From: Phymorhynchus buccinoides
Taxonomy: Eukaryota > Mollusca > Gastropoda > Neogastropoda > Raphitomidae
DNA: 64,000 bases
NCBI GenBank assembly: GCA_017654935.2
Contig: CM065699.1
Location: 13,822,011 to 13,886,010, forward strand
Reading direction: 5' to 3'
The notes beneath the pieces are model-generated. The model ran no database searches and was not told the origin of the DNA. It saw only the letters and a list, made by a program, of their open reading frames with translations. This document shows, in pieces, positions 48,417-59,718 of the stretch. Both the position numbers and the translations under genes were made by a program. Position 1 is the first letter of the stretch. The number at the start of each line of letters is the position of its first letter.

Positions 48417-49140
48417 GGGGTCTTTTGTACAAATAGTTCCTCCACCTTCTGGAAGTTTTGTGCTTGTAGCTTCCTGTAATCTATCATTCTCTTTGACTCT
48501 GCCTTTTACCCCTTTCAGGGTTCCCAGGGCTTTCAGCTATCCCCAAGTAAGGACCTTGTAAGGACCTGTATGCCTAAGGATAATGTCCATCGGCATCTTT
48601 TAGCCAACGATCTCGAAAGGAACACTTTCCCAGCATTGTGAACGATGTCTAAGCAGATACAAAAACTATGGCTCACACAGATATATGCGTTTTCTCGCAA
48701 AACGACACCAGGATAAAGAACGAGATTTCAATCCAATTTCTCTTGACAACTCATGGTGCATCATTCGTCTGCTAAGCGGTCAGTTGAAACGGGAAGGTGG
48801 GGGAGGGGGGTAAGGTGGAGTAGGTGCTGAGCGATGTTTCTCAAGTGTAAAAGTGCTGCTTCTGCAATCTATTTTGAGTATGGTCTTGCTGCTCAGGGCA
48901 GTTTTTGGCAGCTGTCAGGACTTGTAAGGACCTTGAAGTGAATGTAAGCACTTGTAAGGCCTTACTTGGAGATTTCAATTTGTCAAGACTTCTAAGGACT
49001 GGTAAGGCCCCTATGAACCTTGCCTTTGCTTACTGTCATCTGCTATCTTTCTCCCTTACTGGTCCATTCTACCCCTTTTCTATAAACTCTTTCAAAGATA
49101 TTCTCCGGCCAAAGACGGACATGCTGGGCCTAACTACTTA
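48308..49140 (-). mobile_element. Dispersed SINE-like repeat, interrupted
   Basis: It starts with CCCTGTGGGGATACC and G-runs split by a (GT)n block (48331-48420), then TAGTTCCTCCACCTTCTGGA and the body. An unrelated stretch of about 500 bp containing repeated TAAGGACC-type words follows, then the element resumes with TTGCTTACTGTCATCTGC and GGACATGCTGGGCCTAACTA. Confidence 0.6.
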
Positions 49141-49293
49141 GTTTTTCTCTGAAAATATTACAGGGTTTCAGGAGATGTTGTCTCTTGGTGTAACCAATGG
49201 ACTAAAAGCCCTTTATGGTGATCAGGGGGCAACTGCTCTTGAAGATGAATATGTAATACTGTTCAAACTTGGGGAAATGGCATCTTCTCAAAC

Positions 49294-49537
49294 TTAACCC
49301 TTTTGCCGCCAATGTCGCATTTATGCACAATGGTTTAACACCCATGTCACTAGAACTAGAAGGCATCAAATCCAGGTCTGTTATCCAAAGACCCTATTTC
49401 TTATGTTTGGGGATAGGCCTAGTGTTATACATCTCACAGTCCAGAATTCCTAATATTGCAGATAAAATGTTTATCTCTACCCAGCTAAGTTTAATGGAGT
49501 TTTTTGGCTGAAAAATGGCTGGTGGTGAAAGGGTTAA
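49294..49537. mobile_element. TTAA-type MITE, first family
   Basis: TTAA-bounded, with ends CCCTTTTGCCGCC and GGTGGTGAAAGGG, 244 bp. Orientation is opposite to 18935-19180. Confidence 0.82.
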
Positions 49538-49901
49538 AACCCCTTCTGACATATGATTTTTTGCATTCACTTTTCTCTGAATTCAGAGTAATCTCTGAAA
49601 ATTACCATGCCTGATAACGGCAGCATGACGCATCTGCGCTCACACGACAGGAGGCTGTCCGAGTGAACGACAAAGAAACAAACAAAACAGAAAGCGTCAA
49701 ATTTCACAAGTCACACAAGTCAAGAAGTCAAGTCACAACATTTTATTGTCCTTAAAAGGATATACAGCTTGTGGTGGCACGTAAAAGTAAAACATAAAAC
49801 AAAACCCAACATATCACAGGTCTAATAACGCAGCATTCATGCAAAACACGCTCACGCACTCGACATGCAACCATTCATTCCCACTGAGGCCTTGAACCCA
49901 C

Positions 49902-50094
49902 CTGGTGTTTTCGTCGTAGAATCTCACTTTCTTCATGACAGAGACGTTGTACCAGTCGGCGAAGATGATAATGGAGAGGCCGTTGTCCACGTCGCGCTTC
50001 AGCTTGGTCACCTCCTCCGGGAAGTACTCCTCCTCTGCGTCCACGATCAGCAGGGTGCCGTACTGACTGGCGTCGAAGCACGTGAAGGGGGACC
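49902..50094 (-). CDS. MBTPS1: MBTPS1 exon e
   Basis: The largest exon here, with acceptor GTTTTGCAG and donor ACACCAG then GTGGGT. It reads [63 protein letters not shown]. The family has [38 protein letters not shown] and LVIFSDWYNTSVMRKVKFY, so identity is high throughout. The block is a glutamine-amidotransferase-like (GATase/ThuA-type) fold in the lumenal half, without the subtilase active site. The leading GG completes the Gly opened by exon d. Confidence 0.97.
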
Positions 50095-50198
50095 CTGCAA
50101 AACACCACGTAAATAGAAATTGTAAGTAATACAGGTAATACTCTTGAAAGATTCTGTGGAAACAAGAAAAAGAAGTAGGAGTGAGAGATAGAGATAGA

Positions 50199-50240
50199 CG
50201 CGTCCACAATCAGTAGTTGACCCCTCTGATATCTGGAAGT
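50199..50240 (-). pseudogene. Possible short fragment copy of MBTPS1 exon e
   Basis: The minus strand reads [11 protein letters not shown], resembling [10 protein letters not shown] in exon e. About 15 bp around CTGATTGTGGACGC match well and the flanks poorly. It sits 100 bp upstream of the exon's acceptor. It may be chance. Confidence 0.4.
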
Positions 50241-50351
50241 CATGAGGACATGGCTGAGTAGCTTGCACGCACGCGCAAACACACATACATACGCACGCAC
50301 ACACTTCATGTACCATTCAACTTTGCCTTCTTTGCCATGTTTGGAAATGGG

Positions 50352-50532
50352 TACAGTGGGACCTCCCTATTAAGACCTCCCCTACTAAGACTCCCTCTAA
50401 ATGTGACCCAACAAATTTTCACCGATGATTTCTCCCCCTTCATATCTGGACTACTGAGTGTCCTAGACCCCTCTCCATTAAGACCTTTTGGGGCTGATTT
50501 GTTCAAGGTCTTTATACGGAGGTTCCACTGTA
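50352..50532. mobile_element. TA-flanked MITE with CAGTGGGACCTCC ends
   Basis: TACAGTGGGACCTCCCTATT and ACGGAGGTTCCACTGTA are inverted repeats bounded by TA, 181 bp, non-coding. This is the typical layout of a mariner-type MITE. It lies between exons d and e. Confidence 0.8.
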
Positions 50533-50554
50533 ACTGGTGGTGCATTGTTCTTAC

Positions 50555-50634
50555 CCAACACTTCCACATAGTATCCGCTGGTCCTCAAGTGCTGGTACAT
50601 GTCCCTGAAGTTGGTGTGGATGTGGTCGCCATTC
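50555..50634 (-). CDS. MBTPS1: MBTPS1 exon d
   Basis: The acceptor ends GCGCAG and the donor is GTTGG then GTAAGA. It reads [26 protein letters not shown]. The family has [20 protein letters not shown] and FVEVLG, nearly identical. The leading G completes Trp and the trailing G opens Gly. Confidence 0.98.
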
Positions 50635-50694
50635 CTGCGCAACACAGGGCCAGGACCATTTTATAATAATAATAATAATAATAATAATGCATAT

Positions 50695-50936
50695 TTAACC
50701 CTTTCACCGCCAATGTTGCATTTTTGCACCACAATGGTTTAACACCCATGTCACTAAAAGGCATAAAACCAGGGTCTGTTATTCGAAGACTCTATTTTCT
50801 TAAGTTTGGGAGGTAAGGACAGGCCTAATGTCGCACATGTCACAGAGGAATTCACAATATGGCAGAACATTTTTTTTCTCCAGTTAAGCTTAATGGTATA
50901 TTTTGGCTGAAAAATGGCTGGCGGCGAAATGGTTAA
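50695..50936. mobile_element. TTAA-type MITE, first family
   Basis: TTAA-bounded, with ends CCCTTTCACCGCC and GGCGGCGAAATGG, 242 bp, between exons c and d. AAT repeats stand just before it and a TATATAGCGCTTTACC tail just after. Confidence 0.8.
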
Positions 50937-51239
50937 AATGAGTATTTATATAGCGCTTTACCTCGAATGATCGCAAAGCACTTTACAAAATGATGTCCAA
51001 GCAACAAGCACGCAACAAATTACATGTACAGCACTCAAGAAGAACAACACTGGACAGACACACATACAAGCACATACACACTCTTTCTCTCACTTCTTAT
51101 ACCCAATTGGCTCACTCTCTATCTCTCTCACACTCTCAGTCTCTTTTGCAAACAGACACACACATACACACAAACACGAACACACACTGAACAACTTTAT
51201 TTAACAAGGATAAAGATTTTAGGCGATGCCTATACTGAC

Positions 51240-51335
51240 CAGTCCAGAGGGTCGTTCTTCATGCGCAGATTGTCCCTGGGGAAGTAGCCCGGGGGGTACC
51301 TCAGGTTGTGGTACTGGTCCCACAGAATGCGCTTA
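51240..51335 (-). CDS. MBTPS1: MBTPS1 exon c
   Basis: The acceptor is CTGTTGCAG and the donor is GGACTG then GTCAGT. It reads [31 protein letters not shown]. The family has [20 protein letters not shown] and [12 protein letters not shown]. The leading T completes Asn and the final TG opens Trp. Confidence 0.98.
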
Positions 51336-51360
51336 CTGCAACAGGTCACAGGGGATTTAT

Positions 51361-51363
<3 letters not shown>

Positions 51364-51416
<53 letters not shown>
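51364..51416. repeat. (GT)n microsatellite
   Basis: Pure GT tract immediately upstream of exon c. Confidence 0.95.
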
Positions 51417-51421
<5 letters not shown>

Positions 51422-52226
51422 TGGGGGTTTTTTTCTTTCTTTTTTTTTCTTCATGGTTTTTTGTTTGTTCGTGTGTGTGTGTGTGTGGTGTGTGTGTGCA
51501 TGATTGTGTGTGTGTGTGCATGAATATGTAAGCACATGCATATATGCATAAATGTGCCTGTAAATGCATGTGCTATTTATGCATATATGCATGCACATAC
51601 ATATTATGTATGTGGCATAACATCCATGTGTGTAAAAAGGTAAAGAACTCTCCGTTTTAATAAGAACTTATCTCCTGTCAAAATACTTGAAGACACCCAT
51701 TTGTCTTAGACTGTGGTTGCGGATGACAAGACGGCCAATCCTGAAGACTGTTTCTATCAGTTTTTTCAATCCTGATTTCACGAGCATGTCTGAACTACCT
51801 TTACAGTTCACAAGTTTATTCATTTGTCTTTGAGTTACAAAGAAAATCATTGCTCAGGATGCACATACAACAATAAAATGTTTCTTACATAAGCCACACA
51901 ACACGCACAGAAGAAACACACACACACACACACACTATACAAAATGAGGACAGGATGAAAAAAAGCTGTCAAGTTTATTTCTTTATCCTCAATAAAGATC
52001 ATTTTGACTTGACTTGACTTGACTTGACACACAAACCACATTTTCACACTCCTTTTTACCCCTCACCCCCATTCTACAGGTACCTTTTTCATCACCCCTT
52101 TCTACCCCTCAGAAGTGTTTAGATGTAGTCTTTTGACAGAACAAAAAGCTACTCTACATCTTTTGAGTTTGAAGAGTCCACAAACAGAAATGTGAATATT
52201 ACTGTTATGTACAACAATAATAACCA

Positions 52227-52799
52227 CTAGCGCAACGCCGAGTACCAGTAACGCCTAGTAACGGTAACGCCTAGTAATGGTAACGCCAAGTACTCGTAAC
52301 GCTGAGTACAGCAAATTTGAAGCTGTTGGCGCTGCTCTGAGAGTGACACGCTCTCCCGATTCTCTTCAACTTTGTTGCCAGGTTTTGCCCCTGCAACAGC
52401 AAGCCTGTCAGCAAATTTGAAGCGTTTCGGTTAAAAAAACGGCAGAGTTATTTGTGAAAAGGTGAAGCGGCGTATATCGTGCGCGTGTCTGCATCGATTC
52501 GCTTCCGGTTTGGTACATCGATAGTCACCGTCCCCGGTCATCTACCTGCCAAATTCGAAGGCAATCGGTCCAGAAATACCGGAGATACGGGCATTGAGAG
52601 GCCGGTGGATACGCGTTTCGCGCATTTGCCAAACCGCGCAAATGACACGGCCGCCTCGGTTGCCGTTGCCACCGCCCCATTAGGGCTCACAGCAAATTTT
52701 AGGCGATTCGGTCAAAAAACGGCGGAGTTATAAGGCCCGATTTGTGTTTCAGACAGACAGACAGACACACACACAGACACTTGGCTTTTTACTATATGA
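52227..52799 (-). mobile_element. Non-autonomous Helitron (573 bp)
   Basis: On the minus strand it starts TCATATAGTAAAAAGCCAAG after A (52800) and ends GGCGTTGCGCTAG before T (52226). Sub-terminal GGCGTTAC/GTAC repeats match those of 491-1247. It sits in the MBTPS1 intron between exons b and c and has no coding capacity. Confidence 0.85.
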
Positions 52800-52827
52800 T
52801 TATCGTAATAAAAAGACATATTCTTAC

Positions 52828-52904
52828 TTTCTGGGAGGTGTGGGAATAATCCTCACTCTAATGGGCAGAGTCACAGTCGATCGCCGCGGTTCCTTCTCTT
52901 CCTC
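52828..52904 (-). CDS. MBTPS1: MBTPS1 exon b
   Basis: The acceptor is TTGATTATCAG and the donor is AGAAA then GTAAGA. It reads EEEKEPRRSTVTLPIRV and RIIPTPPRN. The family has [20 protein letters not shown]. The acidic start is lineage-specific. Phase is 0 at the start and +2 at the end. Confidence 0.94.
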
Positions 52905-52967
52905 CTGATAATCAAAAACAATACAAATGAGCAGGTACCTCCACGACTTAGCAAAACTTTTCCTACC

Positions 52968-53045
52968 ATTTAATAATAATAATTATAATTGATATTTTCA
53001 GAGCTCTTTCTCTGAAGAGTTCAGAGCGCTTACAACAAAGTTAAT
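52968..53045. repeat. AAT-repeat tail with GAGCGCTTACAACA
   Basis: Another copy of the AAT plus GCGCTT tail type, as at 36483, 40825 and 50940. Confidence 0.5.
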
Positions 53046-53554
53046 TTAAGATAATTAAATAACAACAATAATAACGACATAATTAATCAAGAAAAAGTCT
53101 TAAATAGAGAATTATTTTTTTTACATAATTACAAATCCAATACTATGCATGTGCATGCGAGCACACATACACACACACAAACATAAAGCATAAAAAAGAC
53201 ATTCTTAAGCAAAGGCTACTCTACGTACAAGCAGGACTAAACAGGGCGCAGTGCAATTAGGGGTAAGACAGAGAAGATGTTGGCGATGGAGTTATCGATC
53301 CTGGCAATCCTGCAGGGTCTCCATCGATTTGGCCACTACTACCAACTGTCATCGTGATTGTGAAGACAAATCATGACGTGTGTGTGTGTGTTTGATAACT
53401 ATGTTTTATGTCAATTACATGTGCTTTTATGTTATTTTACAAATTGTCTTTTATGTGCATGCCGAAAAACAAATTTCTTCATTTGTTTGGAGACAATAAC
53501 AATGTGGAATTGGAATTGCATGCACTGCAAACACACACCACCACCACCACTCAC

Positions 53555-53740
53555 CCCTTCTGCTGGTGACTCTATGGTGAGGGTGACCTGGCCCTTGGCG
53601 ATGCCTTCCCACGATGCTGCGGCCTTGGCGGCCGTGATGGAGACGGCCAGGAAGCCAGACCAGGGCCACAGGTGGGTGGAGGCGGAAAACGCAACTTCAA
53701 TGTAGCCTCCAAATTCTGGCATGTACGGCTCCCACCGCGG
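53555..53740 (-). CDS. MBTPS1: MBTPS1 exon a (most 5' exon seen)
   Basis: The acceptor is TTCTCTGTTTTCCAG and the donor is GAAGGG then GTGAGT. Its 62 codons read [54 protein letters not shown] and TIESPAEG. The family has PDWQPYLP..GDNIEVAFSY and LWPWSGYLAISI, then [20 protein letters not shown]. This is just downstream of the subtilase domain, whose Asp, His and Ser exons are not in the window. The first 85 nt and the acceptor are repeated upstream. Confidence 0.97.
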
Positions 53741-53937
53741 CTGGAAAACAGAGAAAAACAAACTGTTGACTTGTATGTACGCCAGTCAGTCGTTTTGGAT
53801 GGTGACTACCAGATAGCAGAGGGGGCAAATTCTATTCCGGCGGGCTGGGCTAGAATTTGTTTACAGTGGAGATGCTTTTCCCGAAAATGTGAAATGCTTC
53901 AGGAAAAGGCATGTCATCCTTTGACTTAGTGAACAAA

Positions 53938-54790
53938 GTTATAGACAAGCAGCCAGACCAGGGCCACAGGTGAGTGGAGGCAGAAAACGCAACCTCAACA
54001 TAGCCTCCAAACTCTGGCATGTATGTTCCCACCGAGGCTGGAAAACAGAGAAAGACAAACTTCTGACAATCAGTATTTTCTTTTTACTATAAGGCGCATC
54101 CCCCAAATTTTACACCAAAATTTATATTTTGTTACTATATTTTCTGACCATGTAAGGCGCAGGGGTCTCAGTCTGGGGGGAAAAGGGTATCGCTTTATAG
54201 TCTGAAAAATACGGTTGTGAACAAAGTAATTGACAAGCAGCCAGACCAGGGCCACAAGTCGGGATGGACAACAGAGGACAAATGACTTAGTGAACAAAGT
54301 TATAGACAAGCAACCAGACTAGAGGCACAGGTGGGTGATTGAGAAAAGAGGAAAACACAACCTCGACATAGCCTCCAAACTCTGGCATGTACGGCTCCCA
54401 CTGAGGCTGGACAACAGAGAAAGACAAACTGTTGACTTAGTGAACAAAGTTATAGACAAGCAACCAGACTAGAGGCACAGGTGGGTGATTGAGAAAAGAG
54501 GAAAACACAACCTCGACATAGCCTCCAAACTCTGGCATGTACGGCTCCCACCGAGGCTGGACAACAGAGAAAGACAAACTTTCGACTTAGTGAACAAAGT
54601 TATAGACAAGCAACCAGACTAGAGGCACAGGTGGGTGATTGAGAAAAGAGGAAAACACAACCTCGACATAGCCTCCAAACTCTGGCATGTACGGCTCCCA
54701 CCGAGGCTGGAAAACAGAGAAAAACAAACTGTTGACTTACTGAACAAAGTTCAAGATAAGCAGCCAGACCAGGGCCACAGGTCTTCTGGG
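53938..54790 (-). pseudogene. Tandem copies of the acceptor and 5' half of MBTPS1 exon a
   Basis: About five units lie upstream of the true exon. Three regular ones recur every 150 bp (GACAAGCAACCAGACTAGAG at 54305, 54455 and 54605). One is near 53938-54060 and a deleted one at about 54226-54300. Each has a pyrimidine tract, CAG acceptor and [16 protein letters not shown]-like coding, then breaks at the WPWSG position and joins intron sequence. The 53938 copy has a 1-nt frameshift early on. The regular copies reach a stop soon after. A MITE interrupts the array at 54080-54214. Confidence 0.92.
54080..54214. mobile_element. MITE of the ACTATAAGGCG family inside the exon array
   Basis: ACTATAAGGCGCATCCCCC at the left and TATAGTCTGAAAAATACGGT at the right, as at 40568-40724. 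It inserted after the array formed. Confidence 0.65.
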
Positions 54791-54883
54791 TCGTCCCATA
54801 TTCATGTTTTTATTCCATTTCAATTCTGTGTAAAGCGCCCTGTAGCCTACATAGTAGGATGGGCGCTATATAAAATAAATCGA

Positions 54884-54962
54884 GGGGTGCCTGCCAGAAC
54901 GGTCTATCTCAAAAGGAATAAAGAGCACAGATGGGCAGTTCTGGCATTCACCCCTCGAAATG
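54884..54962. repeat. Short inverted-repeat element
   Basis: CGAGGGGTGCCTGCCAGAAC faces GTTCTGGCATTCACCCCTCG, 20-bp arms with one or two mismatches, 78 bp in all. It directly follows a GGGCGCTATATAAAATAAAT tail. Confidence 0.7.
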
Positions 54963-54999
54963 TTTCTCATTATTATTATGATTATTAAGTCAAAATTGA

Positions 55000-55400
55000 A
55001 GGGACTGAAATTTTATTTTGAGATAGCCAATATTTTGAGTTAAAAAGACTTTTCAACATAGAGATCACTATGCTGGGACCAAAAAATTATTGTGAGTTAT
55101 CCAGTGTTTTTGAGTTATCCATTTTTGAGTTATCAGTTATCCACAGTACGTGGGGTAGGCAGCTTGCAAACACTAACATCAAGTGTAAGCAAGGTTGAAA
55201 ATCTGGGCACACTTAGCTGACAATTTTCATCACAGATCAACACTTGTTTACTCTGTAGCCATGCCTGTTTCTACGGAAACAGCTGATATGTTGAGACTTC
55301 CCCAGTATGTAACGCTTTGTTGATTTCAGCTTGTATACAATTATGTTAGACTCCATTGACTTTTTCTGCCTTTCTTTGATCTTTTACTGGAGAGGAAACG
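55000..55400. other. No gene recognised
   Basis: It has repeated TTTTGAGTTATCCA-type words at 55090-55140 and otherwise unassigned intron sequence. Confidence 0.5.
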
Positions 55401-55420
55401 TCCCAAGTTTATCATAGAGG

Positions 55421-56009
<589 letters not shown>

Positions 56010-56010
<1 letters not shown>

Positions 56011-57030
56011 AGTGCGTGCTTGAGTTTTATTAAAAGATTTCTTTCATAAAGAATAGCTCAGCAAATATGGAAACAACCCTGGACAAGAGTGGGTTGCTAG
56101 TACAAAGGTTGCTCATGCTCAGGAAGGAAGCACTTGACAGTGAGGCCATTTAACATGACTGTCATCCAACGAATGTAGAAAGGGCCAATAGTAAATGAGA
56201 GCTGTACTATACATGATATTCTACACTATTGGAATATCATGGTACAGCTTAGTCTTTTGTGGAAGACTATGACTTTCGAACGGGGGGGGGGGGGGGGCCC
56301 TTGCACCGGCTATGGTGCTGCAGTCTTGGTTGGCCTTTGGGGGACCTTCCCCACACATGCACACACACACACACACACACACACACGCAAACACACACAA
56401 ACTGAATCAAATGTAAATGTTTATTAAGTAATTCAATTAGTATTTATCTCGTAACATTGTTCATTGTTCAGTTACTTTACTTTATTATCCTTTTTGATAA
56501 TAGGGGTGGGGGTGGGGTGCAGGGTCATGATTGCATTATTAACTTAATATTTACTTGATTACTTACACACACTCTTAGACACACCCACTCTCACTTACCC
56601 ACATCAGAATTAAAACTGCTGCAATATAATGCTGCCTGAATCACTTTTAGTAGAAGGACGATAAACTGAAGAACAACACAAACACGCATGCACGCGCGCA
56701 CGCACGCACACACACACACACACTATACCTACACACACACACACACCTATACCTACACACACTCACATACACGTTTGCCTTTCAAAAGCCCACATCCCCA
56801 TCTCTCTACTTTCCCTTTTTCTTTTCGAAGAAAAACAAGAAGTGGAACGCAAAACCACCCACTAAGTGACTAACCCAAATGCTATGTTACATCGCCAGAC
56901 TCCGACTCAAGCAAGAAGAAGCAGTAATATGCATAAAACAGGCCAATCAAGCACAAAAGAAAAATCAACAAATTCAATGTAGTTGGCTGAATGACTGGTA
57001 AATGTCAAGCCTTATGCATTTTGTATAACA
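56010..57030. other. No gene recognised
   Basis: It contains a G-run at 56282-56297, CA runs at 56361-56387 and 56700-56760, and otherwise unassigned sequence. Confidence 0.5.
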
Positions 57031-57034
57031 TAGG

Positions 57035-57345
57035 CCTCCCCGTGGGGGTACTGGGGGTCTTTCGCAAAAATAGTTACCCCACCTTCTGGAAGTTCTGTGC
57101 TTGTAACTTTCTCTAATCTGCCACTCTCTTTGACTCTGCCCTTTCCCTGTGATTTCTATCATCTACTATCTTTCTGACTTATTGGCCCCATTCTCCTGCC
57201 TTTAAAAAAAAAAATCTTCCTTTGAGCTCCTCTGAAATCGGAATGTGTCGGCTGTACGCAGCGGGAAGACCAGTGAAAACCGAAAACTTGACACATACGT
57301 ACCTTACCCATTATGGCCATATGGCATGGGAACGCAGAAAAAGAA
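57035..57345 (-). mobile_element. Dispersed SINE-like repeat with head type 2
   Basis: Tail CCCCGTGGGGGTACTGGGGG, body with CACCTTCTGGAAGTTCTGTG, head GTGTCGGCTGTACGCAGCGG and CCATTATGGCCATATGGC. Confidence 0.7.
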
Positions 57346-57484
57346 GAAGCATAACATATGCAAACATACAGGCTGGTGACAGATACACTACTTAGTTTTA
57401 TGCACACACATGTAATAGACGTCAACATGCGCGCGTGGGTGCACACACATTTACACTCCAGCTCTCTCTCTCTCTCTTTCAAAT

Positions 57485-57485
<1 letters not shown>

Positions 57486-57541
<56 letters not shown>

Positions 57542-57597
57542 ACATGCATTCTCTCTTTCCACCCACCTTCTTTTACATAAACACACACACACACACA

Positions 57598-57643
<46 letters not shown>

Positions 57644-57717
57644 GGTACACACGATCTCTCTCTTTCTCCATCCTCTCTCATCTTCCCCAACACACACACA
57701 CACGCACACGCATGCAT

Positions 57718-57772
<55 letters not shown>

Positions 57773-57785
57773 CGCACATACACAC
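57486..57785. repeat. (CA)n and (CT)n tracts
   Basis: CA at 57487-57541, 57580-57597 and 57718-57770; CT at 57601-57635. Confidence 0.94.
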
Positions 57786-58109
57786 AGACATTCTCTCTTT
57801 CTCTCTCCATCCTCTCAAATGATTGTTGTGTGTACGTGTTCACATGCTGACAGGCTGGTGGCCTTCTTGCATTAACATTTCCTGAGTTCGGAGTTCTCTC
57901 TCCATCCTCTATCATCTTTCCCAACACATACACACAAACTCCCTCCTCCTCCCCCCTCCCCCTGTCTTTCACCCACACATCTTAACCCACAAACAGGCTT
58001 GCAAATGCACACACACACACACACACACATAGAGTGCAGACAAACTGACTCCCAATTCACCCACTTTATCCTGTCTTCATTACCCACACAATGGCTTCAT
58101 TCATTCACA

Positions 58110-58570
58110 GACAGGCACACTCACTAGGCTAGACACAAACAGAATTTCCTGAATGAGCCTGGATAATAATAAGAGGAATTAAAAACGAAGCACAGATTTG
58201 AGCTGTGTTCATTGTAACCTTGCTTCAGAGGAGTGTAATTTGCTGCACGCTCTAACGGTAAGTGATACAATTTCATTTATCTAAAAAACAAAACATAAAC
58301 ATCTTCTGTCAGGTGATATGCCCCAAGCAAAACAGCATGGCTTGGCAAGTCTTTAAAAAAAATTTAATTTCTTTTGGTGATTTTATAATGTACTTTTAGC
58401 ACAATAAGTGAAAAGTAAGTTCACTTTATACCAACTATTAACAAAATAAAATAAAATAAAACTGGAAAAAAAAGAAAGATTCGTCCACAAATTGGTTTTT
58501 ACAATTTTTTTGTAGCCTCAAGGATAAATTATGAATTGAATAGTAAAATACCCATATATTATGATTATTG
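58110..58570. other. No gene recognised
   Basis: AT-rich, no open frames of note. Confidence 0.5.
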
Positions 58571-58579
58571 TTACAAGCT

Positions 58580-59105
58580 CCTGTTACAGTACTTGGAATC
58601 AGTTGCCTCCCTCTCTCAGATACTCTCCCTCTCTGCCCACACTCAAATGCCATCTCAAAACTTACCCGTTTCTTAAGTAACTAAGTATTCTAATCCCTCC
58701 TTTCATGACCTGGTGTGTGTATGTCTGAGTATGAATGTCTGCGCTTGGTCTGTGTGAGTGCGCATACCCATATGTATGTATGTATGTGTGTGTATGTATG
58801 CTTAAACCAGAAGCCTATTTTTCCTAAGCGCAGAAACCTTTTTCCAAGTTAATCTTCAGAATCTTCAGTACGATGAAGGTGGAAGATCAAATGAAGAAGA
58901 AGAAGAAGAAGAAGTGTGTAGTTGTGTGTCTGTCTGTCTCACTGTCTTTGGGTGTTTGTGCAATTTTGCTTCCCCCAATTCTTTATGCTATATGTTGAAT
59001 ATTATCATATGTTGTGTTGTATGTGTTTGTTATGTTGTTATATTGTAAACGCCTAGGGCATTGAACTGATTAGGCGTGCTAAATGTTCAAAATAATAATA
59101 AGAAG
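58580..59105 (+). pseudogene. LINE 3' end
   Basis: The plus frame reads TWNQLPPSLRYSPSLPTLK and CHLKTYPFLK, the usual ORF2 terminus. The 3' UTR with GTAAACGCCTAGGGCATTGA follows and ends in AATAATAATAAG. Only the end of the element is present. Confidence 0.75.
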
Positions 59106-59418
59106 AAAACACCGACACACTTATTTATTAGTATCCACAACTGTTACAGAGAGTTCACTAAATGTACTCCAAGAACAGGCTTAATTCTTTCAAACAGTGA
59201 AAATGAATGCATTAGATGAATGAGCCATTTTAACTCAAAATTTAAGATGAACCCCTAACTTTCCACACATTTTTATTAAAATATATTTATAAGTTTTAAG
59301 CAAATCTTCTAAACAGACCACACACCTATAGAGATCTTAAAAACTAAAACTACAGAAAACTTTGATTAAATGGCATATGTGTGCGTGTGTTTAAAAAACC
59401 CAAGATATGTTATTAGTA

Positions 59419-59663
59419 TTAACCCTTTTACCGCCAGCCATATTTCAGCCAAAAATTCCCATTAAATTTACCTGGGCAGAGAATAAAATCCATCCTGCAG
59501 TATTGGGGATTCTTCTGTGACGTATAAAAAATAAGGTCTATCCTTACTTCCCAAAACTAAGACAATAGGGTCTTTGGATAATAGACCCCAATTTGATACC
59601 TTAGTGACATAGGTGTTAAATCATTGTGGTGCTAAAATGCGACTTTGGCGGTGAAAGGGTTAA
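59419..59663. mobile_element. TTAA-type MITE, first family
   Basis: TTAA at 59419-59422 and 59660-59663, with ends CCCTTTTACCGCCAGCC and GGCGGTGAAAGGG, 245 bp. Very similar to 19695-19941. Confidence 0.87.
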
Positions 59664-59718
59664 GGCAGACAGAGACACAAAGATTAAAACCTAACCTCTT
59701 TCGCAGAGGTATTAAAGA

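Noticed and set aside
50305..50666. Open frame FGNGYSGTSLLRPPLLRLP on the plus strand
   Set aside because: It lies over a mariner-type MITE and the antisense of MBTPS1 exon d.
53373..53705. Plus-strand open frame over exon a
   Set aside because: Antisense shadow of MBTPS1 exon a; the minus frame matches the family and has splice borders.
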